Positions 38,501 to 49,008 of a DNA stretch of 64,000 nt are shown here, in pieces. Position 1 is the stretch's first letter. Each line of letters begins with the position of its first letter. The position numbers and the translations under genes were made by a program. Source of the DNA: Punica granatum (taxonomy: Eukaryota > Streptophyta > Magnoliopsida > Myrtales > Lythraceae); contig NC_045127.1 of NCBI RefSeq assembly GCF_007655135.1, positions 6,085,001 to 6,149,000 on the forward strand, given 5' to 3'. The notes under the pieces were generated by a model, which worked only from the letters and a program-made list of their open reading frames with translations, ran no database searches and had not been told where the DNA came from.

Positions 38501-40762
38501 ACGACATGCCTCTGCCAGCAATGACATCTGATCACTAGCGACCTTCCCATCCTGCAATCTCCATGCACTCATTGCATCAACTATGGCTTTTACAGTGGGC
38601 TCACAATACAAGCTCATCACTCTTGAGCATCCCTCCTCATTCATCTAAAAGTAAAAGCAATATCAATAAAGTATCAGTGAAGGAAATTGTGCGGCCCCTA
38701 CACGCGTTAGCACAGCAAATTAAACTAGAAACACTAACAGACATGAACAACAAAAAGCCATAGGAAACCAGAACTCAGAATATTACCATTATACACTGGG
38801 CAAGCTTAAATCCTTCCATTTGAACAGATTGCAGGTTTGAGGTTCCCATACAGGATACAATTGTGCCAAGAAGGTCGCCATTGTCAAGAATTCTTTTCGC
38901 GCCGTAACCACATAGAGCTGTTTGAAAGAACGAGCAAAAGCTTATAACACAAACTAAGACAAAGAAAACATACAGCTAAAAAATTTCAGCTGCAAAAAAA
39001 ATACCTATTGAAGAGCATATCTTCAAAACTGCAACTTTAATAGATGGGTCAGGATCTACCCTTATAACCTCCAAAATTTTCATAAGTCCAGTGTTACCCC
39101 AGACAGAATATCTAGACTGAGGCCACCGCCATAAAATCGAACTCAGGAGAGATGCAATTTCATGGATATATTCAGCTCGCTTCGTGATGCAAGGAAACTC
39201 CATAATATTACACATGAGAAGAGCAACACAGTCTGTGTCATTGAGAATCTCCCAGACCTCTTTCTCTTTTGTTTTACTTAGCTTGGAGATCAAAAGGTTC
39301 AAAGCTGTTGCACATGATATGGCGACCCGTAGCTGATGGTTAGCTGACAATGACGACAAAGGATGAATAAGTTCTAGAACATAGGGCTGCAGACTAGAGT
39401 AAGTGAAGACATTAACCAACTTGACAACCACATCTGCTGCTATAGTTATAATGGCCCCATTTTTCTGTTGAAGAATCTCTACCAATGCACCAACAATATC
39501 TGACACTGAATCCTGGGAATCGTGAACAGAAATTGTATGAAGACCAACAGTCAAAAGAGAGGGAAAGGCAAGAGCAACCAGGCCCAACAGAACTACATAC
39601 CAATCCAGCAAATACTGACTTCTACAAGGACAAAGTTCACTGGTACAAAAGCACATGCAATTTCTCGAATAATGTAGTCAGATACTGGTAGTACAAGAAA
39701 ATTCACAGACTGTGCAACGTGCTAGTCAAACTTCTTTGTTTAGAATTCATAATATAATAAAGCAATTTTCAAGTTAATAAATTTCAGAGGACTTTAACTA
39801 TGAAATGTGGAATGCTGCTTATAATAGATTAAATTAACAAACAGGAATCCAAATCCATTGACCCATGACATGTGTCACTAAAGGCAGTGGAGAACTTGAC
39901 ATGAAAGTCCAGAGGAAAGAATCAAAGAGTGAACACTTTAGTCCATCAATCCTCCGATTGATGAGATAAGAAGGTGCACGAGCAATACAGCTAACCAAGT
40001 CTTTCAAAAACAAAACACGAGTTTGCCCAAAAAATAACGAAGGAAAAACACATCCAAACTGATCTCAAGTTCTTAATCAGTGGAAGAATTCGAACGGATC
40101 ACCACTCTTTCTGTGCCTCTCGAGCTGCTGACACTTTTGCAACAGCAAATTATAGGCATCATGTTCATGCTACTACCGGGCAAATTCGACCTTTCAAAGC
40201 CTCATGTTTGGGTTAAAAACTCATTCATCGGATACATACTCATGCTCCTCGAATCTAAGTGCACATCGTCCCATTCAAAGTATAGTTCATACCTTTACGA
40301 GCGCATCATGCCTCGTCTCCTGAGTAATGCCATCGAGAAAGGAACCAATCGAGCGGAGCACATGTCTCTGAATCTCAATATCTTTGCACTCCCATTTCCT
40401 TTTCCCGTCATCAGCAGAATAACTGCAAATCCACAACACAATTCAATCAGCAATTAATCCACCGCCCTCAAACCTTCAAATGCACCGATGGCTGCTCATG
40501 GACTTATCAACCAGTGAGCGGGATCATTAGTTTACGATTGACCGAGCTAAAGCATTTCCTTTTTTGGTGAACGAGCTAAAGCCAGCTAAAATCGTCGGAA
40601 AACACGAGCAAAACGACGGAACAAAAGGGCGTGAAATTGTTTCTGCAAAGACGGGGACCTGGTGCCGAGATTGAGGGCACCGCGGAGGCGCTGATGGAGA
40701 GTGCGGAGGTGAGAGCCGGAGGAGCTGCTGCTCTTTGATCCTCCGCGTTTGCTCGAACCCAT
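35567..40762 (-). CDS. ARM-repeat/BTB-POZ protein, At1g04390-like
   Basis: Eight exons: 40762-40659, 40422-40293, 39512-39005, 38917-38787, 38644-38202, 38072-36939, 36502-36347 and 36017-35567, giving 1,018 residues. The Ser-rich start (MGSSKRG) leads into SHLRTLHQRLRGALNLGT and IQRHVLRSIGSFL, then about 600 residues of helical, armadillo-like repeats. Two BTB-like regions follow: one near residue 673 (DIQLTLASGEKLSVHKVLLM) and one at about 817-930 (DVVLEAKA...HLHKVILWASCDYLRAML). BTB proteins often serve as CUL3 E3-ligase adaptors; that role is inferred here. The match to At1g04390 is from memory of its sequence. The exon 1 donor AG|GTCCCC is weak, but the join gives LNLGTSYSADDGKRKWECKD, close to the family. 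The introns around 40.0 kb are long. Confidence 0.9.
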
Positions 40763-42553
40763 CTCTCTGAGCAACGGAGCTTGCAGTTGATGCAGCAGAC
40801 GAAGAAGAACAAGAAGAAACGAAAATCAGTCCCCGTTGCCGCTGGCGGACAGGAAGAGGAGCTCAACGGCCCTCGCCGTCCGGCGGAAATGGCTTTTTTT
40901 CCCGAAGTTGCTCGGATCCGATGACGAGAACCGCCTTCCTGAGATGCCGTGATATAATAATGGTACTGCTCCGTGAACCCGGTGCAGGATGTTTATGAGC
41001 CCATGGCCGAAAAGTACGTGGGCTGGAAGTTCCGCTCGGCTTTTGGTTTGGGCCAAGGGACGAGAAGTGGCAAAAATTTGCTCCTTCCTAAGCTTTAATG
41101 GCTTTAGCATTCGCTGCCCAAATTTCATGGATGCAAAAGCTACTCCTAAGCATCTAAAATGAGAGTCTCATTTCTCATGTCGTCGCGATCAAAATAGGTC
41201 CCCATGTGTACTCTACCGTGTCAGAAGATCAAAGCACCGTTCAGTATCATGTTGAAATATGAGATGGAAAAGATGATAGTAAACAGAGGTTATCACCGAC
41301 TAACCAATTAATCCAACTACTGAACTCATTATCCAAAATTAGAAAAGTGCTTCGTGTTCACAAAACTTGAGTTTAGAAACTCACAGTTCATGTTGGGGAT
41401 GTTGGACCAACTGGCTATCCAAACTCAAAGTTCTACCTGGGGGACTTGAATCAATTGGTAGCCGTCAAACCCAACTATTATATTCCTATTCAAGATTAAT
41501 ATGTATGATTTGGTTTTATACAGTGCAAAAATCAATCTTGACAGAAAAAAAAATGCATTACTCTTGCAAGACTTGAGTTGGGACACGTTCAAAGTACTAA
41601 ATGGGAGTGTCAGGCCAACCAACTAGCTAAACTCAAAGTTCTATACGAAGAAAATGGACCGACCAGCTAGCTATCCAAATACTTTTCGGGGCGAATCAAA
41701 CAAGTCAAGACTACCATCATCTTTTCCGACTATGACACTAGCACTCTGTTTGGTTTCGCAATTGGATTTTAAGATTTTAACTCTAACTTTAATTCTACTC
41801 ACTATACAATAAAAATAAACTTTTCAAAGTAAAAAAGGTGAGCCCCATACATAAATCCACATACAACTCCATTATTCTCAATTCAATTTTTAATATTAAA
41901 TTCTCTCAACTATTCATTACATGTTCACATTTTTTTCTCACAATTCAACAATACAATCATTACAATCCAATTAAAATCAAAACTCAACTCAACTCAACTC
42001 AACTAGAAAATCAAACACACTATAGGCCTCACAACTATTATCACCTTTGCTGCAGCTTGAAATTACTTTGATGATTTCTAAGCACAATTGAAAGAGCAAT
42101 GTGGGGGAGTAATTCTTGAATCTTTAAAAGTACAGGGAGTGATTTCAAAGAACGAAAGCTTTGGGGAGAGAGTTCGATATCTTTCCGGAGGAAAAAAGTA
42201 ATAGGCCTGCGGTCCAATTCCGAGGCCCATCCCAGCAGCAAAGAGGCGCGTGTTCACTACCGCAATCAACAGCGAGTGAGAATCGTAGTTCTATTCACCC
42301 GGATAACGGGAGGGCGAGCTGTGGACGGAATTCGACCGCCAGAGACGAGCATACTGGAGAGTTCTTCGCTTATTTCTGGAAATAACAGAGCAAAAAGTGC
42401 AAAAAAGAGCATACTTTTACCCATTTTTTTTTGGATATTTTCCGCCCAATGATTCTGATTCATCTGCAAATTTTTCTGGGTATGTCTCGTGATTGTTTCT
42501 TCTGATTCATTCATCAATCTCCGCAGCAACGGAGCTCGAGTTTTCCACCATCC
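40763..42553. other. Divergent intergenic region between BTB and PPR genes
   Basis: Holds the 5' flanks of both neighbouring genes. A MITE-like element (41750-42022) lies in the middle. Frames at 40826-41128 and 41367-41622 show no domain character and overlap on both strands. From 42100 to 42550 is the likely PPR 5' leader. Confidence 0.5.
41750..42022. mobile_element. MITE-like element, family A, ~270 bp
   Basis: Left end GCACTCTGTTTGGTTTCGCA and right end (reverse complement) TAGTGTGTTTGATTTTCTAG are inverted repeats; next to them are CAATTGGATTTTAAGATTTT and the matching AAAATCAAAACTCAACTCAA. The interior shares TTTTTAATATTAAATTCTCT and CAATACAATCATTACAATCC with the cluster at 32.6-33.4 kb. 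No frame; boundaries within a few bases. Confidence 0.75.
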
Positions 42554-44293
42554 ATGGCGGTTCTGCTGAACTCGATGTCTTATGCTTCAAACCCATCAAT
42601 GGGGAGCATAAGCAGAAGCAGAAGCAGAAGAAGGAGGTCGTCGTGTGGGTTCTTCTCCCACGTCCTGGATTTCCACTCCTTCTCCCTGAGCAGAGGCTTC
42701 GCGAGGGCATTGGCGTCGACCCAGATCACCATCTCCCTCAAGGACAGCGCGTTCCCCGACTGGAGGACCGGGAAGAGCAACGCCGACACGGCGAGGGCCT
42801 CGGACTTGAGGCTCAACGACGCCTTCCGGAGCCTCGAGCGCTCGGTGGAGACGAGTGGGCGAAAGCCCGACGCGGCCCAGTCGACGCAGCTGCTGTACGA
42901 CCTCTGCAAGGCCAACAAGATGAAGAAGGCGATCAGGGTGATGGAGATAATGGCCTCTTCAGGCATTATCCCGGACGCGGCATCATACACTTACCTGGTG
43001 AATCAGCTGTGCAAGAGGGGGAGCATCGGACACGCAATGCAGCTTGTCGAGAGGATGGAGGAGTTTGGGATCCCGACGAATACCGTCACGTATAACTCCC
43101 TTGTCCGCGGGCTTTGCCTGCAGGGGAACCTGAGCAAGAGCCTGCAGCTCTTGGATAAGCTGATGGGGAGAGGCCTCGTCCCGAATGCCTTCACTTACAC
43201 GTTCCTGCTCGAGGCAGCCTACAAGGAGAAGGGAGTGAGCGAGGCGATCAGGCTTCTTGATGAGATCATTGCCAAGGGAGGAAAGCCGAATTTGGTCAGC
43301 TACAATGTCCTGCTTACGGGACTCTGCAAGGAGGGCAAGACCGATGAGGCGATGAGACTGTTCCGAGACTTGCCCTCCAAAGGTTTCAGCCCGAATGTGG
43401 TCAGTTACAACATTCTGTTGAGGAACTTGTGTGATGAGGGGAGGTGGGCAGAGGCGAATGAGCTTCTGGCTGAGATGGACGGCGGAGATCGAGCCCCGTC
43501 CATTGTCACATACAACATATTGATAGGCTCGCTATCTCTACACGGGAGGGTCGAGCACGCGCTAGAAGTTCTTGAGGAAATGGCTCGGGGCCCGTTTAAG
43601 CCCACTGCCACGAGCTACAACCCGATAATTGCCCAGTTGTGTAAGGAAGGTAGAGTCAATCAAGTGGTGAAGTGCTTGGATCAGATGATATTCCGTCGTT
43701 GTAGTCCTAATGAAGGAACTTATAATGCTATCGCCGAACTGTGCGAGGAGGATAACAATCGTGTGAGGGAAGCATTCTCGATAATTCAGAGTTTGGGGAG
43801 CAAGCAGGGCTCCACGATGCGTGAGTTTTTCAGGCAGGTGATCTCTAGCTTGTGCAGGAAGGGGAATACTTACCCAGCTTTTCGGCTTCTGTATGAGATG
43901 ACGAAGAACGGATTTGTTCCTGATTCTTATACCTACTCCTCCCTAATAAGAGGCCTCTGTATGGAAGGGATGTTAGATGAGGCGATCGGGATTTTTCGGG
44001 TGATGGAGGAGAATGAGCACAAACCCGACATGGAGAATTTCAATGCACTGATTCTCGGGCTCTGCAAGTCCCGGAGGACGGATCTAGCATTGGAGGTCTA
44101 CCGGACGATGATTGAGAAGGGGAGAATGCCGAACGAGACGACTTATACAATCATAGTGGAAGGGCTTGCACACGAGAATGAGACAGAGATAGCTGCGGAA
44201 GTTCTAAGCGAGCTGTACTTGAGGAATGTCGTGAGCCATAATACATTAGAAAGACTCATCATGCAGTATGATCTCGAGGGCATACATGTGTAG
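42554..44293 (+). CDS. P-class pentatricopeptide repeat protein, At1g79080-like
   Basis: A single exon of 579 residues. The first ~60 residues are rich in S, R and N (Arg run at ~22-28), like an organelle transit peptide. About eleven to twelve 35-residue PPR motifs follow from about residue 108; signatures include PDAASYTYLVNQLCKRG, TNTVTYNSLVRGLCLQG, PNLVSYNVLLTGLCKEG and PDSYTYSSLIRGLCMEG. There is no E, DYW or SMR domain, so it is a pure P-class protein; such proteins bind organellar RNA and affect its processing, stability or translation. The start at 42554 is the first ATG in frame. Its neighbourhood with PAT1 recalls the Arabidopsis At1g79080/At1g79090 pair, for which the product is annotated chloroplastic. 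GC content and codon use are clearly higher than in the flanks, as for an intronless gene. Confidence 0.93.
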   Translation: MAVLLNSMSYASNPSMGSISRSRSRRRRSSCGFFSHVLDFHSFSLSRGFARALASTQITISLKDSAFPDWRTGKSNADTARASDLRLNDAFRSLERSVETSGRKPDAAQSTQLLYDLCKANKMKKAIRVMEIMASSGIIPDAASYTYLVNQLCKRGSIGHAMQLVERMEEFGIPTNTVTYNSLVRGLCLQGNLSKSLQLLDKLMGRGLVPNAFTYTFLLEAAYKEKGVSEAIRLLDEIIAKGGKPNLVSYNVLLTGLCKEGKTDEAMRLFRDLPSKGFSPNVVSYNILLRNLCDEGRWAEANELLAEMDGGDRAPSIVTYNILIGSLSLHGRVEHALEVLEEMARGPFKPTATSYNPIIAQLCKEGRVNQVVKCLDQMIFRRCSPNEGTYNAIAELCEEDNNRVREAFSIIQSLGSKQGSTMREFFRQVISSLCRKGNTYPAFRLLYEMTKNGFVPDSYTYSSLIRGLCMEGMLDEAIGIFRVMEENEHKPDMENFNALILGLCKSRRTDLALEVYRTMIEKGRMPNETTYTIIVEGLAHENETEIAAEVLSELYLRNVVSHNTLERLIMQYDLEGIHV

Positions 44294-44329
44294 GATCTCA
44301 GAACATGATGCTAACAATCTGCAGCAGAT

Positions 44330-44828
44330 GGGTCGGAATGGTACATCATCAGCACGGATACAGCTTGGAACAGTACCAGATCGTGCCTTTTGGGAGTCAT
44401 TCATCAACCAAACAACCCGCCAATACTTTCATGGTTCTAGATCTCCAATGATGACAAACCACTCCAAGCAGAGGCCCGAGCAGTCCTACTCACCCTTAAC
44501 ATAGCTGCTGAGAAAAGAATGACAAAGATTTGACTACGCAGCGACGCCTTATTACTCATAGATGTCATTTTGCACCCACATAACTAGCCGTGGGAGATTA
44601 GAAACATAATAGCTGACATTATCTCTACTCTATATCTTTTTTTGGAATGGTTATGCTCATGGATCCCTAGGACTGAAAATACCCTTGCTCATGACTTGGG
44701 CCAATTTGGTTCGATGTCAAATTTTCTCTCTCTATGTACTTTTGAAGGGTATTCGGTCCTAAATCCGTTGAACAATGTAATCGGTTCTTTCCATTAATGA
44801 TATTTCTTATTCATAAAAAAAAAAAAAA
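44330..44828 (+). mobile_element. Retroposed insert with poly(A) tail and 17-bp target-site duplication
   Basis: AACAATCTGCAGCAGAT occurs at 44313-44329 and again at 44829-44845. Between the copies lie ~480 bp ending in about 15-17 A directly before the second copy. A 3' poly(A) plus a long target duplication is the mark of L1-type target-primed insertion. The insert has no clear long frame; it could be a SINE, a 5'-truncated LINE or a processed mRNA 3' end (CATTAATGATATTTCTTATT precedes the tail). It starts 37 bp after the PPR stop codon and may form part of that gene's 3' UTR. Confidence 0.75.
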
Positions 44829-44845
44829 AACAATCTGCAGCAGAT

Positions 44846-45768
44846 AGGAACGTTTTCAAAAGAACAAAACTAAGGTCTCGTGAATTGAACCTAGTGCAGC
44901 AGATTGCCTTGGTCGAACTGGTACTTTTATGGCATCAGAGAAGCTCTCCCAAGACAAACCCAGGATCGTATGCGTGTTTGATCGGAGTCTTCCCTTTTTC
45001 ATTTGGGAATTTGAAGTTGATGACTGAGTTGGAAAGCCGAAGATTTAAAGTGATTGCACACGGAGCAGGAGAAATAGATTGTTAAACAAGCTAAAGAGGT
45101 TTTCCATTTTGATTTCTTGTTTGCAGAAAGCAATAGGACATACCATGCTTAGTCTTGGCATTTTACGAGCTCTCAACCAGGAAGTTTTCCCGTTCTTTTC
45201 GGATGGAATCAAAACCACCCGACTCTGAACCCATCACTTGTTCAGAAGATACTAAAAGATCAAATCCATGACAATATCTGATTGCTTTTGCTTGTACTGC
45301 AGATTTAATCCCATGAAACTATCAAGAGATCCTTCAAATAGGCATCAGCCTATCCATGCATCATGTCTTTTAGCAACAACCCGAAAGGAACCTTCCCCAA
45401 TTCCGATCATTAGCATATGATTTCTGAAAAACAGACCATCCGTGTCCATATCCACAGGCCCATTGTACTTGCCTCCTCAACAACAAAAATTGATAATACT
45501 ACAACACAGTAATTCATCTGATACAGAATCAGTAAGGTGCAGCATAGAGTCGAGCATATATCATTGAAAATGAGAACAAAATCTCTGGTGACCACCATGT
45601 AAGATTGACAGTCTCGATTACTGAATCTAAAATGACACACAGTACAGACGAAGACTTCACTTCTCAGCAGAATCATGTTCTTAACAACCTAATGCAGTAA
45701 CTACAACAGATTGTCGAGACAAATGCAGGCCGGAGCGAAGAACTCAATCTGTATCAGGCAAAGCTCGT
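44846..45768. other. Spacer and 3' flank of the eL41 gene
   Basis: The part nearest 45768 is probably the 3' UTR of the eL41 gene. The rest holds no recognisable coding frame; the 66- to 88-residue frames are unremarkable in composition. Confidence 0.5.
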
Positions 45769-46665
45769 CTACTTCGATCTCTGCCTCATCTTTCTGCGTT
45801 TCCTCTTCAGCCTCCTCATTCTCTTCTTCTTCCACTGCAACCCAGAAAAGGAGAGAGTTAAACACAAGGAACCAACTGACAATATCAGGTCAGAGGTAAG
45901 AGTGAAGCAAATTTAAAGCGCCTTCTTCAGCTAATTTCCCAACAGCGGAAGTAGCACAATACAATTGGCATCTCATGCTATACTAGTACAATCTTAAGCA
46001 CTTGCAAGATCTAAGATGAATCTTCCAACGCTAAATGCAACACGAGCTTCCCACAGGACTATGCAATTTCCATAGCATTAATCACAATGCTAACAGGACA
46101 CCGAGCTTCCACATTCCAAACAGAATAATGCAAATTCGACAGCATTAATCACGATGCTGACTCCAACGTCAGCTTCCGTGTTTTAAACAAAACTATGCAG
46201 ATTCCGCACATTTGATCACAAGTTAACTGCGATATGAGATACTGCATTTTCAACAAAACTATGCAAATTCCACGGCTACAGAAACATATGAGAAAGCTTT
46301 GAATACAATCTCATGGATCACGGGCCAAAATCATCCCATAAATCCAGCATTAGACCTAACGTTCCAACTTCGATTTCCTTCTCCCCTCCTGATAAAGATT
46401 TCGACAACATCCAAGGACCTGCCAACAACAGCTCCATGTGGCATCACCACAAGATTCTTTCCTGCTCCACCGCCATCTCAACCAAAAACCCGAGAACATG
46501 CGCAAAATTTCAAAATCGGGAGCATCAATGGCAACCACGCCCCGTAGATTCTATTCACTTGCAAAGGATTTATTCATCTACGCTTCGAATCAAACTCAAT
46601 AGCAGCGAGATACCAAATCGGGAAGATGCTCCCAAAGCACGAAAGACAGTTACCTTAGCCCTCAT
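45769..46665 (-). CDS. RPL41: 60S ribosomal protein eL41 (25 residues)
   Basis: Two exons: 46665-46654 encodes MRAK and stops at the donor AAG|GTAACT; 45834-45769 after the acceptor TGCAG| encodes WKKKRMRRLKRKRRKMRQRSK and a TAG. The joined peptide is 25 residues, nearly all K, R, M and W, and is the near-invariant eukaryotic eL41, a large-subunit protein that forms a bridge to the small subunit. The 819-bp intron after the fourth codon, with a short first exon, fits plant RPL41 genes. It is shorter than usual gene-finding cut-offs. It is transcribed away from the Snapin-like gene. Overlapping frames in this stretch (for example 46313-46777 on the + strand) are shadows of the intron and flanks. 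Confidence 0.97.
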
Positions 46666-47079
46666 GTTGGAAAAACCTCGGCTCCCTCTCTCCCTCTGTC
46701 GCTCCGCTGCAGATCAGTCGCCGACGGCTTTTGTCGAGGGAACGATCGAAGGACCTTCGAAGACTGCCGTCATGTGATATATAAAGATGGAAGGGGGCAG
46801 GGGCTTTGATGTACTCAAACCCTAACACGTGTCGGCCTTGAGTTCGTTCGACCTCCGAATGGGCCGTTGGAAAATTAGCCCGTAAGCTTTGCGACGGGCA
46901 GGATTTGGCGGGCCGGACCAGCCTGCCCGGCCGAGCCGGACATTGGCTCTTAATTCGACGGGCCCGGTTCAAGTCGATCTCCCATTTCCGCCGGCCCAAC
47001 TAACCGGACAGATGACAGCGTCGTCTTTCCCCCTTCGAGCTCACTCACACTGAGCTCGTGGTCTATTCAGCCGCTTCCG
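46666..47079. promoter_or_regulatory. Shared divergent promoter of eL41 and the Snapin-like gene
   Basis: Only 414 bp separate the two start codons. On the + strand it holds a telo-box AAACCCTAA (46817-46825) directly followed by a G-box core CACGTG (46826-46831), plus TGGGCC at 46860-46865 and further GGCCC motifs to about 46996 (site II type). An ATATATAA stretch at 46777-46784 could be a TATA element for either direction. Telo-box with site II motifs is the usual layout of plant ribosomal-protein promoters. Use by the second gene is inferred from position. Confidence 0.65.
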
Positions 47080-49008
47080 ATGGAGAACGCAGAGGGCCGC
47101 TGCGATACCGGCTACGAGACCCCGAGCGTGGTCGCCGCTTCGAACGGCGACGACCGGGAAGGTTCTGAGTCCTCCGTTAACGACGGCAGCGGCGCATTGG
47201 ACGGGAAGAGTTCGCGCGATGCATTGGCGAAAGGCATATCGTCGCTGCTGAGCTCGGTCATCAAGGACTTCGACTCCAGAGCTCAGGATACGCTGAGAAG
47301 CCAGGACCAGCTCTCCTCCTCCATTGATCGGCTCACTCAGCGTAATGATCTGTTGACTCCTTAAATTTTGCTGGTCGTTGGCTACCTCGCCGGCGATGGC
47401 TTTTTGACCTTAGTTTGGACATTTCGAGCTACACTTGAGTAGGTTGTCTTGAATCATGATTTGAACAGCAATTAGGGAACGTTCGTTGCTATAGAGATGC
47501 CTACTGAGAGATCGTCTTCAGTTGAAAACTGTTTTCCTTGTTTTCTAATATCTGTCTTGGGAAACTGTGTTTGCTCTATATGTCGTTTTCAACTATAGTG
47601 ATTCCATTCCATTCGTAGTTCCTCTGGGAAAAGCCTATGTGAAATTTCTCTCAGCTTTTCAGCTTCCAGAAGCTGTTTGATGCTATGAATAAGAATAGAG
47701 AGTGAGAAACTGCCTGTTGCATTTTTCGATAGATAACTATGTTTTCCTGTAAAACTGTAACAAGTAAACTGAAGAATTCTCCAGCCTTTAGACTGGTGCG
47801 CTTCTGTTTTGCTGTTGCCATTTCACTGGTACTGCTGCAGAGCTTCACTGCTAAGATTCGCGAGAATGGAGCACCTACATTATAAATCTAATCTCTGGTG
47901 CTAACAGAAAATTTCGCCAACTTACTTCGTATTAGCTTTTTAAATTCCATATAGGTTGAAGAAACTCGCCATTTGTGGGCTGTATTTTCTTCATATTTCT
48001 TCGCCCAAATAGACCTGATTTTGACTAACTTCATTTTTTTTCCAGAGCTTGATCAGTTGCTGGAAGATGCACCATCACCGTTTATCATGCAGCATGCTGC
48101 TAGGATATCTAACGTTAGAAAGAGAGTGTCATCACTGAACTCTGTCCTAAGATCAATACAGAAGCGTGTGGATAATATAGATCGAATGCTCTTTGTCGGC
48201 TTGCCACGTGGTATGTGCAGTGATTCTCAAAACTGTTCTTGTTTCAAGTGTTGCCATTAGGCTCATTCACATAACTAACGAGAAAATAACTGCTATGTGC
48301 TTGTCTTGCCCTCTTTGTGGTTGTTCACTGATAATTTAGCTTAGACTACTCCATGCTTGGGTTCAATTTCTAACTTTAATCTGGACTAATGGGCTATCAT
48401 ACAAGTTAATTTGTTATTTTTGTGGCTTATCTGAATGCGCTCTGTTTGCTTATATGATCCATGCGCACGACTTGTCATATGGAGAATTTCATCCCAAGAA
48501 CATAAGAGGCTTCAATGAGATTCTCAAGCTGAAGGCCTTTATTTTATAAGTTTTGAGAAATGATAAATCTACTATTTTAGTACTGAGAGGACCGCCTTTG
48601 GGAAGCATTGTTATAATTAAGATGAACCTACATAATTATTGTCAAACTAATGGTATTCACAAATTTTCCCCAAACTATCCATTTCTGAAGGTATATCGTA
48701 AAGTTTTGTGTCATTGCACAGTCCATACCTATTATGCGATTTGATAGCTTAATGGATATGTTGAGTGGCATTTTCTCCCAGAAGCTGCTTTCCTTGTCCT
48801 GAATACAATTTTCAGAAGAAAAAGAAAAGGGAAAAAAAATTACTCGTAATATAATAAGGTTGAGGTCGTTATTGACTTAATTGCAAGGTGTTTCATGACC
48901 TATTTTATAACTTTCATAAACTATTCTCTGCAATCAGTGTTCGGCTGTTCATAACTGTCCTTATTATTTACAGAGAAGAGTACTGTAGAAGGTGCGGGCC
49001 AATCTTGA
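47080..49008 (+). CDS. Snapin-like (BLOC-1/SNARE-associated) small protein
   Basis: Three exons: 47080-47341, 48046-48210 and 48974-49008, giving 153 residues. The acidic, Ser/Gly-rich N-terminal half (1-45) is followed by helices with LAKGISSLLSSVIKDFDSRA, LRSQDQLSSSIDRLTQ and then QLDQLLEDAPSPFIMQHAAR and VRKRVSSLNSVLRSIQKRVD, an amphipathic coiled coil typical of Snapin-family proteins. In plants and animals this family is linked to BLOC-1-type complexes and endosomal trafficking. The exon 1 donor (CAGC|GTAATG) and exon 2 donor (CGTG|GTATGT) join in frame; the short last exon ends VEGAGQS then TGA. The long second intron (763 bp) has no frame. Function is inferred from family only. Confidence 0.82.

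Noticed and set aside
40080..40457. 125-residue + strand frame
   Set aside because: Antisense of BTB exon 2 and its introns.
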